Assembly (NCBI GenBank): GCA_012515495.1
Contig: JAAYYH010000072.1
Span: 1-6,993, forward strand
Direction: 5' to 3'
Length of the DNA stretch: 6,993 nucleotides
DNA from: Coriobacteriaceae bacterium
GTDB lineage: Bacteria; Actinomycetota; Coriobacteriia; Coriobacteriales; UBA8131
Shown here one piece after another: positions 1-6,190 of the stretch (the first letter of the stretch is position 1; each line of letters begins with the position of its first letter). Below the pieces are notes generated by a model. The model was not told the origin of the DNA. It worked only from the letters and a program-made list of their open reading frames with translations, and searched no databases. Both the position numbers and the translations under genes were made by a program.

Positions 1-2
1 CT

Positions 3-83
3 TTGGATCGCTATCACGCCAAACGGTTCATGTCGTTGGCTGATGATGCCCACGCTCAAGCTGATCTCGAACAAGCATATTAG
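3..83 (+). CDS. 3' end of an upstream gene (last 26 codons), possibly tsaD
   Basis: In frame 3 the window opens with 26 sense codons ending at TAG (81-83). The peptide starts LDRYHAKRFMSLADDAHAQA and ends in DLEQAY. The acidic, Ala-rich, codon-balanced stretch looks like a natural protein C-terminus, and base composition turns AT-rich immediately after the stop. In many actinobacteria the gene directly before groES is tsaD, encoding the tRNA threonylcarbamoyladenosine (t6A) transferase subunit, and a short tail ending this way is compatible with it. No diagnostic TsaD motif lies inside the visible fragment, so that identity rests on gene order only. A competing frame (ATG at 43, 65 codons) has no ribosome binding site and low-complexity content, and it crosses this stop in another frame; I consider it spurious. 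Confidence 0.5.
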   Translation: MDRYHAKRFMSLADDAHAQADLEQAY

Positions 84-243
84 ACATTTCAGCACTTATA
101 TTTTCCCCACCAACAGGTTTCAAGCTGACAGGAGTCCCCGTACCAAAACATTCTTTACAGAGAAATCATACTCTGTAGATCAATCTTCTAACAATAATCT
201 TCTCAATTTCATGTGCCTCTCTGTGAATTCTGGATCGTGATAG

Positions 244-269
244 AGTAGACGCTTGTCCAAGTGTCTACT
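244..269. other. Strong stem-loop, terminator-like but without a T tract
   Basis: The arms AGTAGACGCTT (244-254) and AAGTGTCTACT (259-269) form an 11-base-pair stem with one G-T wobble and a GTCC tetraloop. It is followed by TAGAAG, not a run of T, so it is a poor intrinsic terminator as read on the + strand. A second, weaker hairpin follows directly: AGATGA (274-279) pairs with TCATCT (290-295). The pair may form the 3' end structure of the upstream transcript or part of an unannotated RNA. Confidence 0.45.
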
Positions 270-354
270 TAGAAGATGAGCAACCCTCTTCATCTCAATA
301 AAGCTCAATTACTACGCGCACAGATAATATTTAAAATGCAGGATCTTCGCTCAT

Positions 355-426
355 TGTTGTCCAGTAATTTTGTAATCTAGTGGTCTAGCAAAATAGTAGC
401 TTTGTAGCCTCGTAGACTCGTAATCC
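355..426. repeat. Degenerate tandem repeat, nine 8-base units
   Basis: Read in 8-base steps from 355 the units are TGTTGTCC, AGTAATTT, TGTAATCT, AGTGGTCT, AGCAAAAT, AGTAGCTT, TGTAGCCT, CGTAGACT and CGTAATCC. The second base is G in all nine, the third is T in eight, the fourth is A in seven, the fifth is always a purine and the last is always a pyrimidine. An approximate consensus is NGTARYCT. The phase is kept without insertion or deletion across 72 bases, and the flanks (347-354 and 427-434) do not match. No function is known to me. It could be an old slippage-derived repeat or an array of protein-binding sites. Confidence 0.55.
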
Positions 427-514
427 CAGGCAACCCGAAGCATCTGGCAAAATCTCAGTCTGGCACCATTAGATTACATTTCTGTGACAATGTGTGATAT
501 TCGTGGCGTCTGAC

Positions 515-542
515 TTGAAATAGCAGCAGCCAATAGTATCAT
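515..542 (+). promoter_or_regulatory. groESL promoter, sigma-A type
   Basis: TTGAAA at 515-520 and TATCAT at 537-542 each match five of six consensus bases of the -35 and -10 boxes and are separated by 16 bases. The predicted transcription start falls around 549-551, immediately at the left arm of the CIRCE element. This is the expected geometry for HrcA repression at the initiation site. The call is a consensus match only. Confidence 0.65.
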
Positions 543-551
543 TCATATCGG

Positions 552-578
552 TTAGCACTCTTGAATTCAGAGTGCTAA
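552..578. promoter_or_regulatory. CIRCE operator (HrcA binding site)
   Basis: TTAGCACTC (552-560) and GAGTGCTAA (570-578) form a perfect 9-base inverted repeat with a 9-base spacer, TTGAATTCA. This is the textbook CIRCE element bound by the heat-shock repressor HrcA, whose activity in turn depends on GroEL. Its place between the promoter and groES predicts that groESL is derepressed by heat or misfolded protein. No HspR-type site was seen. The hrcA gene itself is not in this window. Confidence 0.97.
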
Positions 579-660
579 TTACACTAGGTATTGGAGATGT
601 GAGGTACTTTTCCAGACTGAAAGTTGTCAAAGTACGAAGCATCACAGGCAGTTCACCATC

Positions 661-668
661 AAAGGAGG
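661..668 (+). promoter_or_regulatory. groES ribosome binding site
   Basis: AAAGGAGG lies 8 bases before the ATG at 677 and is a near-perfect Shine-Dalgarno sequence. It decides the groES start: the same frame is open back to an ATG at 572, but that codon lies inside the right arm of CIRCE and has no ribosome binding site. Confidence 0.9.
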
Positions 669-676
669 TTAGATCG

Positions 677-967
677 ATGAATCTCAAGCCATTAGGAGAC
701 AGAGTCATCATCAAGCAGGATGAGGCGGAAACCGCGACAGCGTCCGGTATCCTGATTGCAAGCAATGCACAGGAGAAACCGCAGCGTGGTAGGGTAATCG
801 CGGTCGGCGAAGGTAAGTTGGACAACAACGGAAACCTCGTAAAACCCGCAGTCAAAGAGGGTGACAGCGTCATCTACAGCAAATACGGTGGAACCGAGGT
901 CACCGTGGAAAACGAGACTTATCTGATTCTGCGTGCCGACGACATCTATGCTGTATACGAGAAATAG
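677..967 (+). CDS. groES: GroES, 10-kDa co-chaperonin
   Basis: GroES forms a heptameric lid that caps the GroEL folding chamber in the cytosol. The 96-residue product has the family's usual length. It begins MNLKPLGDRVIIKQ, the typical Cpn10 opening. Residues about 16-33 form the mobile loop, with the hydrophobic GroEL-contacting tripeptide ILI at 25-27. GRVIAVGEG (38-46) leads into the roof loop, and GDSVIYSKYGGTEV (62-75) is the conserved C-terminal barrel motif. The start at 677 is chosen from the strong Shine-Dalgarno sequence and from homologous length. groEL follows after 18 bases, so the two are a classical bicistronic operon controlled by the upstream CIRCE element. Nothing is missing or unusual in the protein. 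Confidence 0.98.
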   Translation: MNLKPLGDRVIIKQDEAETATASGILIASNAQEKPQRGRVIAVGEGKLDNNGNLVKPAVKEGDSVIYSKYGGTEVTVENETYLILRADDIYAVYEK

Positions 968-985
968 ATCTGAAAGGATTTAAAG

Positions 986-2617
986 ATGGCTAAGAAAATT
1001 GAATTTGATGAGGTAGCACGCGGATCGCTTGCCGCAGGTGTAACCAAGCTGGCTGACGCAGTGAAAGTGACCCTTGGTCCTAAGGGTCGTTATGTAGCGT
1101 TGGAGCGCAGCTATGGTGCACCGTTGATCACTAACGATGGTGTAACGGTAGCCAAGGAGATTGAGCTAGAGGACGCTATTGAGAACATGGGCGCTCAGCT
1201 GGTCAAGCAGGTAGCAGTCAAGACTAATGATGTTGCCGGTGACGGAACCACCACTGCTACGTTGTTGGCTCAGGTAATCGTCAACGAAGGCTTACGCAAT
1301 GTCACAGCAGGTACCAATCCGTTGGCAATTCGCAGAGGTATCGAAAAAGCAGTTGAGGCAGTGGTTGCAACCATCAAAAAGGCTGCCATAGAGGTTGACG
1401 ATCATCATCAGATCGCCAATGTTGGTGCCATCTCAGCTGGCGATCCTGTCGTAGGCGAAAGCATTGCTGAGGCCATGAAGGTTGTTGGCAAGGATGGCGT
1501 TATCACCGTTGAGGAAAGCCAGACCTTTGGCATCGAGATCGATACTGTGGAAGGTATGCAGTTTGACAAGGGTTATGTTTCACCGTATATGGCCACTAAC
1601 ATGGAGCGTATGGAAGCAGATCTCAGCGATCCTTACATCTTGTTGACTACTCAGAAGATCGCCTCTATTCAAGATATCCTGCCCATTCTCGAAGCTGTCA
1701 TGCAGGCATCAAGGCCACTGTTGATAATCTGCGAGGATTTCGAGGGCGAAGCATTGGCAACCGTACTGCTCAATCGCCTGCGTGGTACGCTGAATTGTGT
1801 TGCAGTCAAGGCACCCGGTTTCGGCGATCGTCGCAAGCGTATGCTTGAGGACATTGCCATTGTGACTGGCGGACAGGTCATCACTGATGAGTTGGGTATG
1901 AAGTTGGACACGACAACCATCGATCAGCTGGGTCGCGCCAAGACGGTTCGCGTCAATAAAGACACCACCACTATTGTTGATGGTGCTGGTGAAAAGAAGG
2001 ACATCGACGCCCGTGTTGCCCAGATCAGGTCCGAGATCGAACGTACAGATTCTGATTTCGATCGCGAGAAGCTTCAGGAAAGACTGGCCAAGCTCTCCGG
2101 TGGCGTTGCAGTCATCAAGGTTGGTGCTGCCACTGAGGTTGAGCTCAAGGAGCGCAAGGCACGTATCGAAGATGCCCTGCAAGCCACGCGTGCAGCGGTT
2201 GAAGAAGGTATCGTCGCAGGCGGCGGCGTTGCGCTGATTGACGCGCTACCTGCTCTCGAGGCTATAGAGACCGATGATATCGACGAGAAGGTTGGCATCA
2301 ATATCATCCACAAGGCCTTGGAGGCTCCACTGCGTGTTATCGCGCAAAATGCTGGTTATGAGGGTTCGGTTGTAGTCGAGAAGGTTAAATCACTCCCAGC
2401 GGGTCAGGGCTTGAACTCCTTAACTGACGAATATGGCGACATGATTAAGATGGGCGTCATCGATCCTGTCAAAGTCACTAGAACCGCACTTCAGAATGCC
2501 GCTTCGGTTGCTGCGATGATCCTGATTACCGAGGCCACTGTTACTGATATCCCCAAGGAAGGTCTTGACCCAGCAGCACTTGCTGGCATGATGGGCGGCG
2601 GCGGAGGTATGTACTAA
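986..2617 (+). CDS. groEL: GroEL, 60-kDa chaperonin
   Basis: GroEL is the ATP-driven tetradecameric folding chamber that works with GroES. The 543-residue product is full length. It starts MAKKIEFDEVARGSLAAGV. The nucleotide-site residues are present: TLGPKGR at 29-35, D51 in the TNDGVTVAKE segment, and GDGTTT at 85-90 with the key Asp at 86. The EGMQFDKGYVSPY block (189-201) leads into the apical domain, and RIEDALQATRAAVEEG followed by GGGVAL marks the return to the equatorial domain with the hydrolysis Asp. The C-terminus is the flexible GGM-type tail, MMGGGGGMY, and not the His-rich tail of actinobacterial GroEL1 paralogues. This suggests the main housekeeping chaperonin. AAAGGA at 973-978 lies 7 bases before the ATG. 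A strong terminator follows the gene. Confidence 0.99.
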   Translation: MAKKIEFDEVARGSLAAGVTKLADAVKVTLGPKGRYVALERSYGAPLITNDGVTVAKEIELEDAIENMGAQLVKQVAVKTNDVAGDGTTTATLLAQVIVNEGLRNVTAGTNPLAIRRGIEKAVEAVVATIKKAAIEVDDHHQIANVGAISAGDPVVGESIAEAMKVVGKDGVITVEESQTFGIEIDTVEGMQFDKGYVSPYMATNMERMEADLSDPYILLTTQKIASIQDILPILEAVMQASRPLLIICEDFEGEALATVLLNRLRGTLNCVAVKAPGFGDRRKRMLEDIAIVTGGQVITDELGMKLDTTTIDQLGRAKTVRVNKDTTTIVDGAGEKKDIDARVAQIRSEIERTDSDFDREKLQERLAKLSGGVAVIKVGAATEVELKERKARIEDALQATRAAVEEGIVAGGGVALIDALPALEAIETDDIDEKVGINIIHKALEAPLRVIAQNAGYEGSVVVEKVKSLPAGQGLNSLTDEYGDMIKMGVIDPVKVTRTALQNAASVAAMILITEATVTDIPKEGLDPAALAGMMGGGGGMY

Positions 2618-2661
2618 GATTCTGCTACAGTAGTGCCATAAGTGCTAACAAGAACCAAATT

Positions 2662-2697
2662 AAGAGGGGGCTCCAATACGGTGGGGCCCCTTTTCTT
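2662..2697 (+). terminator. Intrinsic terminator of groESL
   Basis: GGGGCTCCA (2667-2675) pairs with TGGGGCCCC (2682-2690) in a 9-base-pair GC-rich stem with one T-G wobble and a 6-base loop, ATACGG. It is followed directly by TTTTCTT. The A-rich 5' side (AAGAG) can pair partly with the T run. It lies about 45 bases after the groEL stop and separates the chaperonin operon from the next transcription unit. Confidence 0.92.
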
Positions 2698-2930
2698 GCG
2701 TCTGATAGTGATACAGAATTGCGTCTCTTTTCTGGTATGTCTTCTGGGTTGTATCCTGCGCTTGGATTGTCCTGACTTTCCGTTAAACTCGTCTTTCCGC
2801 TACACTACGTGATAAATTCTTAACAATGAGTACGAGAAAGACCAAGCTACAAGAAAGACCAAGCTACAAGAAAGACTACGAAGATTTTAGATAAAGAGCA
2901 TGAACGCAGTATGCCTATCAGGGAGAATAA
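2698..2930. other. Spacer before the PLD-tilS-hpt-ftsH unit
   Basis: This non-coding stretch must hold the start of the second transcription unit, because the groEL terminator is strong. The best promoter candidate is an extended -10 form: TG at 2810-2811, one base, then TAAATT at 2813-2818. No good -35 box is placed before it, so I do not annotate a promoter. A 17-base tandem repeat (2836-2876) lies between this candidate and the next gene and would be in the 5' leader. No open frame with a ribosome binding site was seen. Confidence 0.5.
2836..2876. repeat. 17-base tandem direct repeat, two full copies plus a partial
   Basis: GAAAGACCAAGCTACAA occurs at 2836-2852 and again, identical, at 2853-2869. 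A third, shortened copy begins GAAAGAC at 2870 and continues as TACGA, as if CAAGC had been deleted. The array is preceded by TACGA at 2831-2835. It lies about 55 bases before the next start codon and does not contain an inverted repeat. The perfect identity of the two copies implies a recent slippage duplication. Confidence 0.9.
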
Positions 2931-4088
2931 ATGGCGAGAGCGACATATCTGATCGACCACTTTCTCCTGACCGATGTCAGGGGAGATCTTTTCCTAGGCT
3001 GCGAAGCCGGTGAACATTTGGAACGGGATCTGATGTCGGCTCAGCGCACGGTAGAGGTAGTGGCCCCCAGTATCTGCAGTCAACAACATCAACAGCTGGC
3101 CCAGCTGGCAAAACGTGGCGTTCATGTGACCTACGCCTCTGTGATGCCCTCAACAAATCAGGACGCCATAAGTATTGGCAGTAACTTGATGAACGTCAAG
3201 CTGGCTTCCTATGACGACAAGGTCCAAGCGTACAACCTGAACCACAGAAAGAGTAAGTTATTTAAGGGCTGGAAACGTTTCTTCAATGTGATCTGGATTT
3301 TGCTCCTATTGATCACATTGGTTACACTACTGGCTCTCGTGTGCTCCCTGGTTCCAGCTGAGGCCATGGCTTTTGCCAAACAGAGCGGTTTTGCTCTTCC
3401 TTTCGACATCGACAATCTGATAGTTGTTCTTAGTCAGAACAGGGACAGTTGCATCAAAGTCACAGCAACAGCGACGGGTATGTTGATAGGTGCGTTTATT
3501 CTCAGCAGGGTGTTTAAGGGCATCGCAAAGAAGGCCAAGAAAACTGCCGAGAATTACTATCCGGATCTCTATCGTTGGGAGTATACGACCAACGTGGACT
3601 TTGTGCTCTTTCCTAATGCCGAGCAGAGACGCCTAGCCTATTCGATGGATCAGAACGAAACGTTTCCGATAATGAACATCAGGCTCTTTATCATCGATGG
3701 TGTGGTGGCCTATCTTGGCTCAATCGATTTCACCACTCAGTCTTTGGAGAACAATCTGGAAAGCGTGATGAGGATTATGGATTCTCACACCATTCAAAGA
3801 TTGCAAAGCTATGTACGTACCCTGATGAGCGTCAATCACTATACCGTCATTAGTTCCGCGACTTATGCCGAGTACTATATCAATAATTACCAGATGTCGC
3901 TGTATAGTTATCCCGAGGGTGTGGTTCCTGCCCCCGGTCTTTGGGCCATCTATGACAAGACGCTTGATGTTCAGCGTATCGCCAAAGAATATTATGAAGA
4001 AGGTTTTGCGCAGGGGCTTTCGGCATCGCAGTCTTTCCCGGTAGTCTCTGAGATCAACGACTTCCTACAAAACACTGAAAACCTATGA
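2931..4088 (+). CDS. Membrane-anchored phospholipase D-like protein with degraded HKD motifs
   Basis: The 385-residue product resembles the phospholipase D fold in two halves separated by a membrane hairpin. Residues 31-70 read like the first half: a strand (VEVVAPSI, 41-48), a helix, then KRGVHVTY (61-68). NHRKSKLFKG (104-113) resembles the first HKD motif, NHRKx4DG, but with Lys in place of Asp. Hydrophobic segments at about 117-141 and 176-195 are flanked by basic stretches (105-116 and 196-204), so by the positive-inside rule both soluble halves should face the cytosol. The second motif at 249-267 keeps D256-G257, GS (263-264) and the downstream N275 and E277. However, HxKx4D has become NxRx4D (N249, R251), so classical catalysis is unlikely. 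GGGAG at 2921-2925 precedes the ATG and an in-frame TAA abuts it, which fixes the start. Its stop overlaps the tilS start by ATGA. Function unknown. Confidence 0.7.
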   Translation: MARATYLIDHFLLTDVRGDLFLGCEAGEHLERDLMSAQRTVEVVAPSICSQQHQQLAQLAKRGVHVTYASVMPSTNQDAISIGSNLMNVKLASYDDKVQAYNLNHRKSKLFKGWKRFFNVIWILLLLITLVTLLALVCSLVPAEAMAFAKQSGFALPFDIDNLIVVLSQNRDSCIKVTATATGMLIGAFILSRVFKGIAKKAKKTAENYYPDLYRWEYTTNVDFVLFPNAEQRRLAYSMDQNETFPIMNIRLFIIDGVVAYLGSIDFTTQSLENNLESVMRIMDSHTIQRLQSYVRTLMSVNHYTVISSATYAEYYINNYQMSLYSYPEGVVPAPGLWAIYDKTLDVQRIAKEYYEEGFAQGLSASQSFPVVSEINDFLQNTENL

Positions 4089-5611
4089 ATAAAGACATAG
4101 AGATACTTGCTGTCGTGAAGCAAACCCTAGAAACGCGAGGGATGTTTCCAGAGGGGTCACCTGTTCCGGTGGTTCTGATGGTCAGCGGAGGTTCAGATTC
4201 ATTGGCTTTGTCGCACATCCTTCCCATCATTCGGCCTTTGGAACACTACACTATCCTGCATATAAATCATGGGCTCAGGGGCAAAGAGGCCGATGCTGAT
4301 GAGCAGTTCGTGGCTGATTTCGCACAGATGCATGACATGGCGCTTGAGGTTGTGCGTCTTGATGTCGCCGCGATTGCAGCTCAAACCGGAGAGAACATCG
4401 AACAATGTGGACGTAATCAACGCTACAAGGCAGCGGCAGAATTGCTCGATAGGCTTTGTGAACAGGAGGGCGTTAGCCCAGACTGTGGTCGTATTGCTGT
4501 TGCACACACGTTAGATGATAGTGTTGAGACCTTTTTCATGAGGGCCATCATCGGTGGTGGAGCGGCTGGTTTGAGCTCGATTCCGTATATCAACAGTCGG
4601 GTTATCCGTCCGCTACTGGATTGTACGCGTGAAGGGCTGCGAAAGTATCTGGTCGATCTTTGCCAACAGAGGAGCTTAGGCGAGCCAGAAACGAACGATC
4701 GGCTATGGTGCGAGGACGCCAGTAACTATGATACTCAAGGATTCAGGGCTTTTGTGCGCCATGAACTCATGCCTTTGGCAGCCACCCGTAATCCGCGCCT
4801 CTTGGAAACCATGGGGAGAAACCTGCAGATCATAGCCGAAGAAGACGCCTATCTTGATATGCTGGTGAAAAAGATTGAGGCTGAAGCAGTGACAAGGTAT
4901 CAAGATGGTACAGTTAAACTCGCTACCGCGATTCTTGAACAGCCCAAGCCACTCGCCAGGCGCATAGTGCGCAGCGTCTGCAACCAGGTGCTACCCGTAG
5001 GCGAGCGCATTACTTTCTCACATGTCAGCTTGATAACAGATCAGGGACAGCGTGTCGGATTCGTGACAACTTTACCCGGAAATGTGACAGTAAAAAATGA
5101 ATGCGATACACTGACATTTCTCCCTGAAGCCGTAAGGATTGCGAGGGAGAATGCAGTTGCAGAACAAGTCAGTCAGAAACGGGAGCTCTCTTCAGGCAAA
5201 CGTTGTATGCTACCTGATGGCAGTGTGCTCACGCTAACTGAGTTGACAAGTGCTGATTTTGGCAACAGCGCATTGGCTTTTGTTCGAAAGCATTCACGCA
5301 GCGAGTGTGTGTATGTTGATGGCAATGAGCTTGAGGAAGCACTGAGAGTCGGGGACGGTTGTCTGGCTGTTACCGGTATCAGGACAGGGGACGTGTTTTG
5401 TCCTCTGGGAATGCGCGGCAAGCATAAACTGGTTTCAGATGTGTTGATTGACAGGAAGATTCCCGCCTGTGAGCGACCGAATATCAGGGTAATCCGCTCA
5501 GAACAGAGAATCATATGGATTGTGGGTGTGCAACTGGACGACCGTTTCAAGGTGACAGAGCAAAGCAATACAATGTTTTGTATCGAACTGACCAAGCCAA
5601 TGAAAGGATAA
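4085..5611 (+). CDS. tilS: tRNA(Ile)-lysidine synthetase
   Basis: TilS uses ATP and lysine to convert C34 of the CAU-anticodon tRNA-Ile to lysidine, so that it reads AUA and is charged with isoleucine; it is normally essential. The 508-residue protein has the N-terminal PP-loop ATP pyrophosphatase motif SGGSDS at 34-39. It also has NHGLRGKEADADE (61-73), NIEQCGRNQRY (104-114), the HTLDDSVET block (141-149) and EDASNYD (210-216). The C-terminal TilS domain is recognisable from GDVFCPLGMRGKHKLVSDVL (435-454) to the DDRFKV segment near 485-490, so this is the long form. In HTLDDSVET, Ser146 replaces the Gln common in HxxDDQxET. The ATG lies inside the ATGA overlap with the preceding gene, which suggests translational coupling. 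hpt follows after 8 bases. Confidence 0.96.
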   Translation: MNKDIEILAVVKQTLETRGMFPEGSPVPVVLMVSGGSDSLALSHILPIIRPLEHYTILHINHGLRGKEADADEQFVADFAQMHDMALEVVRLDVAAIAAQTGENIEQCGRNQRYKAAAELLDRLCEQEGVSPDCGRIAVAHTLDDSVETFFMRAIIGGGAAGLSSIPYINSRVIRPLLDCTREGLRKYLVDLCQQRSLGEPETNDRLWCEDASNYDTQGFRAFVRHELMPLAATRNPRLLETMGRNLQIIAEEDAYLDMLVKKIEAEAVTRYQDGTVKLATAILEQPKPLARRIVRSVCNQVLPVGERITFSHVSLITDQGQRVGFVTTLPGNVTVKNECDTLTFLPEAVRIARENAVAEQVSQKRELSSGKRCMLPDGSVLTLTELTSADFGNSALAFVRKHSRSECVYVDGNELEEALRVGDGCLAVTGIRTGDVFCPLGMRGKHKLVSDVLIDRKIPACERPNIRVIRSEQRIIWIVGVQLDDRFKVTEQSNTMFCIELTKPMKG

Positions 5612-5619
5612 GAGCATCC

Positions 5620-6156
5620 ATGCACGAAGATATCAGCCAAGTTCTTTTCTCTCAGGAAGAGATAGCAGCCTGTGCAAAACGGATGGGGGAGCAGATCAGC
5701 GCTGACTATGCCGGCAAGAAGCTATTATTGGTCACTGTACTTAAAGGCGCCTTTGTCTTCATGGCCGATCTCGCACGATCCATCGATGGTGATGTCGAGA
5801 TCGATTTCATGGCGGTATCAAGTTATGGTGCTGAGGCAAAAAGCTCTGGAGTGGTCCGTATTATCAAAGACCTCGAGGCCAGCGTTGAGGGCCGTCATGT
5901 GTTGATAGTAGAAGATATCTTGGATAGCGGACTGACATTGAAGTATCTACTGAGGAATATCAGATCACGACGTCCTCTTTCCATTGAAGTTGCCGCTCTC
6001 CTGCTGAAGGAGGGAAAACAACAGACAGATTTGATTTGTAAGTATGTTGGGTTTATCTGTCCGGATGAATTCGTCGTTGGTTATGGGTTGGATTATGCCG
6101 AGCGATATCGCAATCTACCCTATATCGGCGTATTGAGTCCAACTGTATATTCATAA
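5620..6156 (+). CDS. hpt: Hypoxanthine phosphoribosyltransferase
   Basis: The enzyme transfers the phosphoribosyl group of PRPP to hypoxanthine (and usually guanine) to give IMP or GMP in purine salvage, in the cytosol. The 178-residue product has the usual length. Landmarks are LKGAFVF (41-47), the flexible-loop SSYG (67-70), the PRPP-binding motif VEDILDSGLT (97-106) and the base-binding segment FVVGYGLDYAERYRNLPYIG (151-170). The frame is open upstream into tilS from an ATG at 5515, but the ATG at 5620 gives the family's N-terminus. AAAGGA at 5603-5608, at the very end of tilS, serves as ribosome binding site with a longish 11-base gap. The tilS-hpt-ftsH order is conserved in Bacillus and other Gram-positives; in B. 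subtilis TilS and HprT have been reported to influence ftsH transcription together. Confidence 0.96.
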   Translation: MHEDISQVLFSQEEIAACAKRMGEQISADYAGKKLLLVTVLKGAFVFMADLARSIDGDVEIDFMAVSSYGAEAKSSGVVRIIKDLEASVEGRHVLIVEDILDSGLTLKYLLRNIRSRRPLSIEVAALLLKEGKQQTDLICKYVGFICPDEFVVGYGLDYAERYRNLPYIGVLSPTVYS

Positions 6157-6190
6157 TCGATAACGCAATGAACACGAAAGTGAGAAGATA

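Larger units (their letters stand above)
84..514. other. AT-rich non-coding region upstream of the groESL promoter
   Basis: This stretch of about 430 bases contains no open frame with a ribosome binding site and plausible protein content on either strand. It holds a small inverted repeat (TACAGAG at 156-162 and CTCTGTA at 171-177), two adjacent stem-loops (244-269 and about 274-295), the period-8 repeat (355-426), and a TGTGA direct repeat at 483-487 and 493-497 just before the promoter. None of the stem-loops is followed by a good T tract, so the terminator of the upstream gene is not clear. I saw no tRNA, no recognisable riboswitch and no known small RNA. A small RNA from this region cannot be excluded. 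Confidence 0.6.

Noticed and set aside
43..240. 65-codon open frame at the left edge
   Set aside because: No ribosome binding site, unremarkable composition with no family character, and it overlaps the more convincing tail ending at 83 in another frame.
371..396. Inverted repeat CTAG-TGGT-CTAG with outer ATTTTG and CAAAAT arms as a regulatory hairpin
   Set aside because: The inner arms are self-complementary 4-mers and the stem has a 4-base bulge on one side. The pattern is better explained by the period-8 repeat.
572..676. N-terminal extension of groES by 35 codons
   Set aside because: The ATG at 572 is inside the CIRCE right arm and has no Shine-Dalgarno sequence. The ATG at 677 has a perfect one and gives the family's normal N-terminus.
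1709..2182. 157-codon open frame on the - strand inside groEL
   Set aside because: It is a shadow frame produced by groEL codon usage, with no ribosome binding site and no recognisable family.
2641..2648. AGTGCTAA, matching eight bases of a CIRCE half-site, after groEL
   Set aside because: There is no facing TTAGCACTC arm at the right distance and no promoter for a CIRCE-controlled gene. A lone half-site just before the terminator is most likely chance.
5515..5619. Longer hpt start within tilS
   Set aside because: The added residues match no HPRT N-terminus and would require a 97-base overlap with tilS. The ATG at 5620 fits the family and has a ribosome binding site.
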